A DNA stretch of 40,713 nucleotides from an uncultured Collinsella sp. Its GTDB lineage: Bacteria; Actinomycetota; Coriobacteriia; Coriobacteriales; Coriobacteriaceae. Positions 15,981 to 23,263 of the stretch are shown here, piece after piece (position 1 is the stretch's first letter; each line of letters begins with the position of its first letter). The DNA lies in NCBI GenBank assembly GCA_949288855.1, contig CASELS010000005.1:1-40713 (forward strand), read 5' to 3'. Made by a program: the position numbers and the translations under genes. The notes under the pieces were generated by a model. It searched no databases. It worked only from the letters and a program-made list of their open reading frames with translations, and was not told the DNA's origin.

Positions 15981-16079
15981 CGCCTCGTGCCTCCCCCATG
16001 ACCATGCATTCTCACGGTCGCATGCATACCGCACTATGGTACGGCAGACAGGGGTGCGGCGCACGTCACGTTTCGGTAA

Positions 16080-16112
16080 AGAGCGGGACGCCGGCGTCGG
16101 GCGTCCCGCTCT
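16080..16112 (-). terminator. Terminator after the phospholipase-C-like gene
   Basis: A perfect 13-bp stem (16080-16092 with 16100-16112, AGAGCGGGACGCC paired) with a 7-nt loop, 46 bp beyond the stop at 16159. On the minus strand it is followed by TTACC, so the T-run is short. Confidence 0.65.
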
Positions 16113-16158
16113 ATACGCGTTGCGCTCTTAGGGGTGGTCGAGTGGAGCGGCCGCGCGC

Positions 16159-17103
16159 TTACTCCTCGCGGTCGAACTCCTCATGCGCCTCGAGCACGCG
16201 ACCCGAGTAGTTGATGTGATCGGTAATCTCGGCAATGTCGGTACCCATGGTGAAGCGCGATGCCTCGTCCGCAAAATCGTCGAGGGCGCGGTCGAACACC
16301 TCGGGGAAGCTCTCGTGCGATGTCTTCTGGGTGAAGGGGTCGCTCCAAGCGAGGTGCGCGAGGTTGCCGGCCGCCGCCGGGGGCTCGGTGGTGACCCGGT
16401 GCGCAAGCGACGCCGTAAGCGGGTAATCCTTGAGGATGCCCTCGACCGACCCCAGCGCAAAGGAGAGCGGCGAGCCCGCCGGTTCGATAACGCGGTACGC
16501 GAGCTTCATGTCCGCCACCGCACCGCCGTACTCAGAGGCGCCCACGCGCATGCCGTAGACGCTCGAAGCGACAAAACTCATAAGCGCGCCCGCAACCTTG
16601 TTGATGCGCGCCGTTGTCACGAGCTCGCTCTCCGGCGGGTAGTCCGCCGTGGTGGCACCGTCGCGCTTGAGCTGGAGCATGAGCACGTCAAGGTCGCCCT
16701 CGATGATGCCGTGCACCTGCGAGCCCGCGTTGTCGAGCGTGGAGTCCATCTCCTGGATGCCCCACTGCTGCGCATAGACAAAGGGATGCGACGCGCGGTC
16801 GAGCACGTAGTGCGAGAGCAGGCCGAGCACAAACGCGCGGCCCACGCCGGCGTCGTAGCGATGAAGATGTCCCACGCCGTCACGCAGGGCCGTGAACTGC
16901 CGCGTCATGCGACAGCGGTGCATACGCCGCCCAAACTCCATGCAGGCGTGGGAGTTGAGCGTGCGCACACGGAAGAAGAACGGATCGGGGCCCTGGTTAC
17001 CAATGAGAAAGGCCGCACGCTCGTCTTCCGAGGTAATGATGCCCTGCGGGAGACGATCGATGCTCTCCTCGCCAAAAAGATGATGGGTGATCAGTGCGGG
17101 CAT
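16159..17103 (-). CDS. Zinc-dependent phospholipase C-like protein
   Basis: A 314-residue protein with the N-terminal pattern of the zinc-dependent phospholipase C family: MPALITHHLFGEESIDRL, then AFLIGNQGPDPFFF, and further GLLSHYVLDRASHPFVY, which supply the His and Asp metal ligands. There is no signal peptide, unlike secreted clostridial phospholipase C, so it is probably intracellular and its substrate is unknown. AAAGGAGG is 5 nt before the ATG, a strong ribosome site. It diverges from the C39 peptidase gene across a 236-bp gap with no conspicuous operator. Confidence 0.85.
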   Translation of the reverse strand: MPALITHHLFGEESIDRLPQGIITSEDERAAFLIGNQGPDPFFFRVRTLNSHACMEFGRRMHRCRMTRQFTALRDGVGHLHRYDAGVGRAFVLGLLSHYVLDRASHPFVYAQQWGIQEMDSTLDNAGSQVHGIIEGDLDVLMLQLKRDGATTADYPPESELVTTARINKVAGALMSFVASSVYGMRVGASEYGGAVADMKLAYRVIEPAGSPLSFALGSVEGILKDYPLTASLAHRVTTEPPAAAGNLAHLAWSDPFTQKTSHESFPEVFDRALDDFADEASRFTMGTDIAEITDHINYSGRVLEAHEEFDREE

Positions 17104-17339
17104 ATATCCTCCTTTACAGCGGCGCCGCGCATTGCGAATTCGCGCGATGCCGAGGCGCTTGCTAGCTGCCCCTCATTATGCCCAGAACCCGCATCCATCA
17201 ACGGACGACAATCGAACAGGCAAACCTCCAGAAGGCAAAACTGCGTTACCACATCATTGAGCAGCGCCGTAATGCCGCCCATCGCAAAGCGCCCGCCAAA
17301 ATCGGAATCCACTGATAGACTGAAAAGGACAGCAGAAAC

Positions 17340-18215
17340 GTGGTGATTATCATGGCATACATCAATCGAAACTCATCGCGTCCCCACCGGCGTAGCACAA
17401 CGGCGACACCTGCCGAGCATATTCGACGAACGCCGGCGTCCAGACAAGCAAGAAACACCGGAGCGAACAGGCGGCGCACATCTCAGACGTCTCGACGTCA
17501 AGCGGCTCCCGTCCGTCGAACAACGCGCCGTCGACCGAATCGGGCCATGGGTATCTTTGTTGCGCTCATCATTGCTCTTGTATGCCTCATTCTGTGGTTT
17601 GTCGTCAGCTCAATCACACGATGTTCCTCTCCTGCCCCTGTTGAGGAGCAGGAAGCAGCTGCCACCCCTGCGTCCGAGACGGAGGAGCCTTCGGGACCCA
17701 CCTCGACCCCGCGCAACGATTGGGAAAAAGGGACGGTTCCCGAGCTCTTTCAGACCGATCCCGCATGGGCAGATAAGTCTTACGCCGGTGGAACCATGGC
17801 CAAAAACGGCTGCGGGGTCACCTGCATGGCAATGGTCTATATCGCGCTCACGGGAGACACGACCATGGGGCCCGTTGAGATGGCTGCGTTTAGTGAAGAG
17901 GGCGGCTATGTGGAGGGCGGCGGCACACCCTGGCGTTTTATGTCCGATGGCGGAGCGGAGCTGGGCCTTACCGTAGAGACACTGCCCAATGTGGCGAAAT
18001 ACCTCATTGACGAGCTCAACGAGGGACATCCCATCATTGCCAATGTGGGACCCGGCACGTTCACTACCGTTGGCCATTACATTGTACTTACCAAGGCGGA
18101 TGGAAACGACCGGGTCTTCATACACAACCCCAATGCGCCCGAGGACAACGAGACCTCGTGGGACATTAATCTCATCATGGACGAGGCGCGTAACTTCTGG
18201 GCGTTCTCGGCATAG
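17340..18215 (+). CDS. Membrane-anchored C39-type (papain-fold) peptidase
   Basis: 291 residues. Residues 1-70 are strongly basic and low-complexity (many Arg, Ser, Thr), then one membrane helix (about 70-92, MGIFVALIIALVCLILWFVV), an acidic Pro/Glu-rich linker (about 96-125), and a C-terminal peptidase_C39_2 domain. Cys158 in KNGCGVTCMAMV and His246 in VGHYIVL are the likely catalytic pair, with Asn263 in the IHNPN position. The domain should face outside and could cut peptides or act on peptidoglycan cross-links. The start may be the GTG at 17340 (AAGGA 10 nt upstream) or the ATG at 17352. A terminator follows. Whether it is active is unproven. Confidence 0.8.
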   Translation: MVIIMAYINRNSSRPHRRSTTATPAEHIRRTPASRQARNTGANRRRTSQTSRRQAAPVRRTTRRRPNRAMGIFVALIIALVCLILWFVVSSITRCSSPAPVEEQEAAATPASETEEPSGPTSTPRNDWEKGTVPELFQTDPAWADKSYAGGTMAKNGCGVTCMAMVYIALTGDTTMGPVEMAAFSEEGGYVEGGGTPWRFMSDGGAELGLTVETLPNVAKYLIDELNEGHPIIANVGPGTFTTVGHYIVLTKADGNDRVFIHNPNAPEDNETSWDINLIMDEARNFWAFSA

Positions 18216-18251
18216 CGGCACGTCCCCGCACCTCAACCGCATCCTGAAGAC

Positions 18252-18282
18252 AGCCGCCTGCGACGTTCCGTAGGCGGCTTTT
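18252..18282 (+). terminator. Terminator after the C39 peptidase gene
   Basis: 8-bp stem AGCCGCCT / AGGCGGCT (18252-18259 with 18272-18279), 12-nt loop, then a four-T run. Confidence 0.75.
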
Positions 18283-18302
18283 CGTTGCAGCCGAACGGTC
18301 GA

Positions 18303-18339
18303 TTTCCGCCTGCAGGCGGAAAGTCGTGCGTCATATTAT
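18303..18339 (+). promoter_or_regulatory. Promoter of the mur operon with a 20-bp perfect palindrome
   Basis: The perfect palindrome TTTCCGCCTGCAGGCGGAAA covers 18303-18322. TATTAT at 18334-18339 is a likely -10 and the palindrome covers the expected -35 area. The RpiR-type regulator encoded 80 bp downstream is the simplest candidate to bind it. A terminator hairpin is unlikely because there is no T-run and the preceding terminator is complete. Confidence 0.5.
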
Positions 18340-18421
18340 CAAACAGATTTTCATCATCCCCATATCCGGATGACACGTTTGCATGCAACGCCTTAAATGG
18401 AACCATATTGGAGGTATTCCC

Positions 18422-19342
18422 ATGACTCATGGTCTGATTTTGCGACTCAACGAGCAGCGCCCGTACGCAAGCCCGGCGGAGCGCAACATCATCGCCTATG
18501 TTCAGGCGAACCCGCAGGCCGTGCTCTCGCTCAACATTCGGGAGCTCGCCAGCGCAACCTATACCTCCCCCTCCACCATCACCCGCTTCTGCAAGAAGCT
18601 CGGATGCAGCGGCTTTAAAGAGTTCCAGCGCGAGCTCGTCTTTGAGTTCGCGTCCTCACAGGAGCGCGGCGACATGGCGCTCGAGGTGATTGATGCGAGC
18701 GACAGCGCCGACGAAATCGTCGCCAAAGTGGTGAAAAGCGACCTACGCTCCATCGAGGCAACCGGCCGTTTGATTGACGCCGCAACGCTCGAGCGCTGCG
18801 CGCAGCTCATCCTCCAAAGCCGCGTGGTGGGCATCTTTGGCATAGGCGCGTCGCTTCTGGTGGCGCACGACCTCGAGATGAAACTCACGCGCATAGACAA
18901 GATGTGCGTTGTCAACGACGACTGGCACAACCAGCGCCTGTTTGCCAAGAACATGCATCCCAACGACCTGGCCATTGTGATCAGCTACTCGGGTTTTACC
19001 GAGGAGATGATCGAGTGCGCCCGCTATGCGCGCCAACAGGGTGCCCGGGTCATCGCTATAACGCGCATCGGCAACGATGCGGGGCTTGCACGCCAAGCCG
19101 ACTACGTTTTGGGTATCGCAGCGGACGAGCCACTGATCAGAAGCGGCGCCATGGGTTCACGCATGTCGCAGATGGTCATGATCGACGCGCTGTATGCCGT
19201 GTGCGTTGCAAAGGATTTTGAGCGCTGCTCGGCGCTGATCCGACGCAACTACACCGTAAAGGAGGATCCGGAAGGACGCCGTAAGGCATCCAAGGAAAGG
19301 AGGGGAGGATCCGATGCTCGATCTGACAAAGCTGACCACTGA
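18422..19342 (+). CDS. murR: MurR/RpiR-family transcriptional regulator
   Basis: A 306-residue regulator with an N-terminal HTH_6 domain (residues about 1-75, with [20 protein letters not shown]) and a C-terminal sugar-phosphate isomerase (SIS) domain (about 120-255, with [17 protein letters not shown] and [18 protein letters not shown]). In Escherichia coli MurR senses MurNAc 6-phosphate through this domain and represses murQP. The ATG at 18422 is chosen, with GGAGG 7 nt upstream. The last 29 bp overlap murQ. The tail is short and highly charged. It is the first gene of the murR-murQ-murP run and probably controls it through the palindrome at 18303. Confidence 0.88.
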   Translation: MTHGLILRLNEQRPYASPAERNIIAYVQANPQAVLSLNIRELASATYTSPSTITRFCKKLGCSGFKEFQRELVFEFASSQERGDMALEVIDASDSADEIVAKVVKSDLRSIEATGRLIDAATLERCAQLILQSRVVGIFGIGASLLVAHDLEMKLTRIDKMCVVNDDWHNQRLFAKNMHPNDLAIVISYSGFTEEMIECARYARQQGARVIAITRIGNDAGLARQADYVLGIAADEPLIRSGAMGSRMSQMVMIDALYAVCVAKDFERCSALIRRNYTVKEDPEGRRKASKERRGGSDARSDKADH

Positions 19343-20210
19343 GACGCGCAATCCAGACACCATGGACCTGGACGAGATGTCGCCGCTCGAGATCGTCACA
19401 ACGATGAATCGCGAGGACGGCAAGGTCATTGAGGCCATCCGCGAGGAGCTGCCTCACATTGCGCAAGCGATCGAGTGGTCGACGGAAAGCCTGAAGCAGG
19501 GAGGGCGCCTCATCTACATGGGAGCCGGCACGAGCGGCCGCCTCGGCGTGCTCGATGCAGCCGAGTGCCCGCCGACCTTTGGCGTCTCGCCCGACCTGGT
19601 CGTGGGTCTCATCGCCGGCGGCGAGCGCGCCTTCATCCAGGCGGTCGAGGGCGCCGAGGACAGCACCGTACTCGGCGTGGAGGACCTCAAGGCGCTCGGC
19701 CTGACGGAGAAGGACACCGTTGTGGGTCTCGCCGCGAGCGGCCGCACGCCCTATGTCTCGCACGCTCTTGATTACGCGAAGATCGTCGGTGCGCACACCG
19801 TCGCCATCGCCTGCAACAAGAACTCGGTCATAGGCCAGCACGCCGACCTCGCCATCGAGCCTGTTTGCGGGCCCGAGGTGCTCACGGGTTCGACGCGCCT
19901 CAAGGCGGGCACCGCCCAGAAGCTCATCCTCAACATGATCTCGACGGCGACCATGGTCGGTCTCGGCAAGGTCTACCAGAACCTCATGGTCGACGTGCAG
20001 CAAACCAACGAGAAGCTCGTGACGCGCGCGCAGAACATCTGCATGGCGGCCACCGAGTGCTCGCGCGGCGAGGCCATCGAGGCGCTCGCGGCTGCAAACG
20101 GCCACGTCAAGACCGCCATCGTCATGATCTTGAACGGGCAGACGGCGGAGGATGCCAAAGAAGCGCTCGACGCCACCGAGGGACATGTCCGCGGCGCGCT
20201 GAAGGCATAA
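19314..20210 (+). CDS. murQ: N-acetylmuramic acid 6-phosphate etherase
   Basis: A 298-residue SIS-domain lyase that splits MurNAc 6-phosphate into GlcNAc 6-phosphate and D-lactate. It starts [20 protein letters not shown], typical of MurQ, and has the signature [20 protein letters not shown] with Glu84 and a second acid Glu115 (GAEDST), corresponding to the catalytic Glu83 and Glu114 of the E. coli enzyme. A purine-rich ribosome site lies before the start inside the murR end. It is 18 bp from murP, and its substrate is the product of that permease. Confidence 0.97.
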   Translation: MLDLTKLTTETRNPDTMDLDEMSPLEIVTTMNREDGKVIEAIREELPHIAQAIEWSTESLKQGGRLIYMGAGTSGRLGVLDAAECPPTFGVSPDLVVGLIAGGERAFIQAVEGAEDSTVLGVEDLKALGLTEKDTVVGLAASGRTPYVSHALDYAKIVGAHTVAIACNKNSVIGQHADLAIEPVCGPEVLTGSTRLKAGTAQKLILNMISTATMVGLGKVYQNLMVDVQQTNEKLVTRAQNICMAATECSRGEAIEALAAANGHVKTAIVMILNGQTAEDAKEALDATEGHVRGALKA

Positions 20211-20228
20211 CGGATAAGGGAGGAACGT

Positions 20229-21683
20229 ATGGCAAACGAAGAAAAGCTCGTTGAGCAGCTGCTGACCCTATTGGGAGGCAAGGACAACGTGCGCTCGGCC
20301 ACCAACTGCATGACGCGCCTGCGCGTGCGCGTGACCGACGGCGGCAAGGTCGACGAGGAGGGCATCAAGAACGCCGAGGGCGTGCTCGGCCTCGTTCGCG
20401 ACGAGCCCACCTACCTCGAGATCGTCGTTGGTCCCGGCAAGTCGCGCAAGTGCGCCGACGTCTGCGCCGCCATGGGCATCCCGGCCTCTGCCGCGGACGC
20501 CGGCGTCTCCACCGACAACGACTGGCAGGCCAACAAGGCCGCCATCAAGGCGGGCCAGTCCGAGGGCAAGATCAAGCACGCCCTCAAGACCGTCGGTCAG
20601 ATCTTCATCCCGCTGATCCCCGGCGTCGTCGCCGCGGGCATCTGCTCCGGCCTGGGCACGCTTCTGGCCCAGCTCTACCCCGACTACGCAAGCGACGTGG
20701 TCTGGGGCACCGTCTGGAACATGCTCGCTCTCATCAACTCCTCGCTGCTCACCTACATCACCGCGTGGGCTGGTTACCGCGCTGCCGAGCAGTTCGGCGG
20801 CACCCCGATCCTCGGCGGCATGCTCGGCATGATGACCTCGCTCGCCAACATCGACAACATCTCGATGCTCGTCGGGCTCTACAACGAGGCTCAGCCGCTC
20901 GACGCCATCCTGCGCGCCGGCCGCGGCGGCGTCCTCGCCGTCATCCTCGGCGTCTGGTTCATGTGCCAGGTCGAGCGCGCTATCCGCAAGCGCATGCCCG
21001 ACGCGCTGGACATCGTGTGCACCCCGCTGCTCACCCTCATCATCACGGTCGTCCCGTACGTGTTCATCGTCATGCCGATCACCGGCTACATCTCCACCGC
21101 CCTCGTGTGGATCGTCGAGCAGGTCTGCATGAACCCGCTGCTCCCGGTGCGCATCATCGGCGGCTACATCGCCTCCGCGCTCTTCCTGCCGCTCGTCGCA
21201 ATGGGCATGCACCACGGTCTTGTCGCCCTGTACTCCGTCCAGCTTGAGTCCCTCGGCTACGTGACCCTGTACCCGACGCTCGCCATGGCAGGCGCCGGCC
21301 AGGTAGGTGCTGCCATCGCCATCTACCTCAAGGCCAAGAAGGTCAACAACGAGCGCATCCGCTCCGTCATCGACGGTGCGCTTCCCGCTGGCTTCCTCGG
21401 CGTGGGCGAGCCGCTCATCTACGGCGTCACGCTCCCCATGGGCAAGCCCTTCGTCACCGCCGGCCTCGGCGCGGGCTTCGGCGGCGCCTTCGTCATGGCC
21501 TGCCAGATCGGCGCCACGGCCTGGGGCCCCTCCGGCCTCATCGCCATCCCGCTCATGACGCAGGGCGCCAACAGCGCGACCATGTCGATGGTCTTCTACG
21601 TCGTCGGCCTGGTGATCAGCTACATCGGCGGCTTCATCATCACCAACATCTTCGTGAAGCCCGAAGAGGTCGCAGGCGTCTAA
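20229..21683 (+). CDS. murP: MurNAc-type PTS permease, EIIBC
   Basis: A 484-residue PTS permease. The EIIB domain is N-terminal (residues about 1-90) with phosphocysteine Cys27 in SATNCMTRLRV. The EIIC domain (about 105-475) has around ten helices and the loop GFLGVGEPLIYGVTLPMGKP that is conserved in the glucose/MurNAc family. There is no EIIA domain, as in E. coli MurP, which borrows the glucose EIIA. Location directly after murQ supports MurNAc as the sugar. Codon use is strongly biased toward C-ending codons, suggesting high expression. A terminator follows. Confidence 0.93.
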   Translation: MANEEKLVEQLLTLLGGKDNVRSATNCMTRLRVRVTDGGKVDEEGIKNAEGVLGLVRDEPTYLEIVVGPGKSRKCADVCAAMGIPASAADAGVSTDNDWQANKAAIKAGQSEGKIKHALKTVGQIFIPLIPGVVAAGICSGLGTLLAQLYPDYASDVVWGTVWNMLALINSSLLTYITAWAGYRAAEQFGGTPILGGMLGMMTSLANIDNISMLVGLYNEAQPLDAILRAGRGGVLAVILGVWFMCQVERAIRKRMPDALDIVCTPLLTLIITVVPYVFIVMPITGYISTALVWIVEQVCMNPLLPVRIIGGYIASALFLPLVAMGMHHGLVALYSVQLESLGYVTLYPTLAMAGAGQVGAAIAIYLKAKKVNNERIRSVIDGALPAGFLGVGEPLIYGVTLPMGKPFVTAGLGAGFGGAFVMACQIGATAWGPSGLIAIPLMTQGANSATMSMVFYVVGLVISYIGGFIITNIFVKPEEVAGV

Positions 21684-21724
21684 CGCCAGGCCAGGCAATT
21701 CCGTCCAGGCAGCAGCCGACGGTC

Positions 21725-21765
21725 GGGGCGGGTCCGGGCAGAGCGCCGGGGCCCGCCCCTGTTTT
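21725..21765 (+). terminator. Terminator after murP
   Basis: 8-bp stem GGGGCGGG / CCCGCCCC (21725-21732 with 21752-21759) with an internally paired 19-nt loop, then TGTTTTG. Confidence 0.7.
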
Positions 21766-21830
21766 GAGCAACTCGTCGCAGGCGCGCCGCGCATTCAGCT
21801 ATGATGCGGGCAGCGGGAAAGGAGACCGTC

Positions 21831-22886
21831 ATGCAAACCGGAATCTCCCTCTACTTCAGCGAGGGCATAGAGCAAAACGAGCGCACCATTGAGCGCGCCC
21901 ACGCTGCCGGCGTCACCTTTGCCTTCACCTCGCTCCACATACCGGAGGAAACCGGAGTCGCCTATGCGGATGCCGCCCGCCATCTTCTTGTCTGCTGCCA
22001 AGACGCTGGCATCGACCTTATGGTCGACGTGAGCCCGGTCACCCTTGATAAGCTCGGCTGTTCGCGCATCGAGGACCTGCTCGAGCTCGGCATCACCACC
22101 GTGCGGCTCGACTTTGGCTTCAGTGCACGCGAGACCGTGGAGCTGTCCCAGAGCTTCCGCATCGTCTTCAACGCGTCCACCATCTCTACGGAGGACATCC
22201 GCGCCTGGCAAGCGGCGGGCGCGGACTTCACGCGGTTCGCTGCGTGCCATAACTTCTACCCCAAGCGCTACACTGCGCTTTCCATCGATGAGGTGCGTCG
22301 CATCAACCAGCGTCTCACGAATCTAGGGTTTACCACCATGGGCTTCGTGCCCGGCGACGGCAAGCTCCGCGGACCGCTCTTTGAGGGTCTCCCCACCGTC
22401 GAGGAGCATCGCAACCAGAAAGAGCGCGTGGCGCTCAATATGCTGGAGCTCGGTGTTGCCGGCGAGACCGATGTTGTTCTCGTTGGCGATCCGGGGCTTA
22501 CCGATAAATCATGGAGCGCGCTCTCCTGCCTCTCGGCGGGGTATCTCCCACTTCGCGCTGAGATTAGAGAGCCCTACACCTATCTGTACGGGCAAACCCA
22601 TCACGATCGGCCCGATTCGAGCGCATACGTATTCCGCTCGCCCGAATCGCGCACGACGCTCGCCCCTGCGACGCCCTTTGAGCCGGATGCGCCGGCGGCG
22701 CGCCCCTGTGGCACCATCGCTATCTCCAATGCCGCTTACGGCCGCTACGCGGGCGAGATGGAAATATCACGCATCGATCTCCCCGCAGATGCGCGCATGA
22801 ATATTGCGGGCACGGTCATCGAAGCGGACCGCGCGTTTCTCCCCTGCCTCGTGCGCGGAATGGGCATCAAACTCATACGCCCGTAG
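21831..22886 (+). CDS. mupG: MupG-family 6-phospho-N-acetylmuramidase (DUF871)
   Basis: A 351-residue protein: a TIM-barrel N-terminal domain (about 1-240, beginning TGISLYFSEGIEQNERTIER) and a smaller C-terminal domain (about 245-351) with YGRYAGEMEISRIDLPAD. In Staphylococcus aureus MupG hydrolyses MurNAc 6-phosphate-GlcNAc, the disaccharide delivered by MurP, to MurNAc 6-phosphate and GlcNAc. Here it adjoins murQ and murP, which fits the same pathway. The ATG at 21831 has AAAGGAG 6 nt upstream. It has its own -10 (TATGAT 21800-21805) after the murP terminator, so it can be expressed apart from murRQP. A 371-bp gap with the inverted-repeat element follows. Confidence 0.92.
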   Translation: MQTGISLYFSEGIEQNERTIERAHAAGVTFAFTSLHIPEETGVAYADAARHLLVCCQDAGIDLMVDVSPVTLDKLGCSRIEDLLELGITTVRLDFGFSARETVELSQSFRIVFNASTISTEDIRAWQAAGADFTRFAACHNFYPKRYTALSIDEVRRINQRLTNLGFTTMGFVPGDGKLRGPLFEGLPTVEEHRNQKERVALNMLELGVAGETDVVLVGDPGLTDKSWSALSCLSAGYLPLRAEIREPYTYLYGQTHHDRPDSSAYVFRSPESRTTLAPATPFEPDAPAARPCGTIAISNAAYGRYAGEMEISRIDLPADARMNIAGTVIEADRAFLPCLVRGMGIKLIRP

Positions 22887-22924
22887 GCAAAGAGCACTTT
22901 TGCGCCCTCCATAAGAGGTTGCGG

Positions 22925-23119
22925 TGGTCACAGACCCCGACAGAATAATAAAAGACCCCTCTGTTTGAGCGCAGGGCATCCCTTGCCAGAGGGCAGGCGC
23001 AATGTTTTCCCAGATAACGGGTTTTTGAGTCTTTGCCATGACGTCCGAATCGGTCTGTTTGGGGCCATCACGGCGTTCTTAAAGACCCCAAATCATTATT
23101 CTGCGAGGGTCTGTGACCA
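22925..23119. repeat. 195-bp element bounded by 25-bp inverted repeats, MITE-like
   Basis: The left end, starting TGGTCACAGACCC (22925-22949), matches the reverse complement of 23095-23119 in 22 of 25 positions: 13 identical outer bases, three differing, then nine identical (CAGAATAAT). Inside are further related motifs, such as AAAGACCCC at both ends (around 22951 and 23081). No target-site duplication is obvious. It has no transposase. It may be a miniature inverted-repeat element or a large folded RNA, and lies between convergent mupG and the pyruvate:ferredoxin oxidoreductase gene. The remainder of 22887-23257 holds the hairpin element below. Confidence 0.55.
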
Positions 23120-23151
23120 TCATCGGCATTCGATGCCCTCTTTAACACAGA

Positions 23152-23233
23152 AAAGCCCCGGAGGGATTTCCTAAGCGAACATTCCGCAGCGCGTAAGCGC
23201 GAGGACGTTCGCGTGGAAACCCTCCGGGGCTTT
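23152..23233 (-). terminator. Long hairpin with a conserved 47-nt core, copy 2 (after pyruvate:ferredoxin oxidoreductase)
   Basis: A perfect 14-bp outer stem (23152-23165 with 23220-23233), a bulged A (23166), TTTCC/GGAAA (23167-23171 with 23215-23219), then GCGAAC/GTTCGC (23175-23180 with 23207-23212) and the same inner GCGC-GTAA-GCGC hairpin as at 7377-7460. Bases 23170-23216 are identical to 7396-7442. On the minus strand the stem is followed by a TTTTCTG run, consistent with termination. Its base is 24 nt beyond the stop codon, nearly the same distance as in copy 1. Confidence 0.75.
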
Positions 23234-23235
23234 CC

Positions 23236-23263
23236 GTTAGCCGTTAGCCCTTAGCCCTTAGAC
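23236..23263. repeat. Four 7-bp tandem repeats at the stop codon
   Basis: GTTAGCC, GTTAGCC, CTTAGCC and CTTAGAC follow each other. On the minus strand each unit gives a TAA; since 7 is not a multiple of 3, the stops fall in all three frames at and directly beyond the real stop of the gene at 23258. Confidence 0.6.

Noticed and set aside
22767-23039. A 90-codon minus-strand frame starting MAKTQKPVIW, partly inside the inverted-repeat element.
   Set aside because: It runs through the repeat end and on into the antisense of mupG; no ribosome site. It may reflect the repeat rather than a gene.
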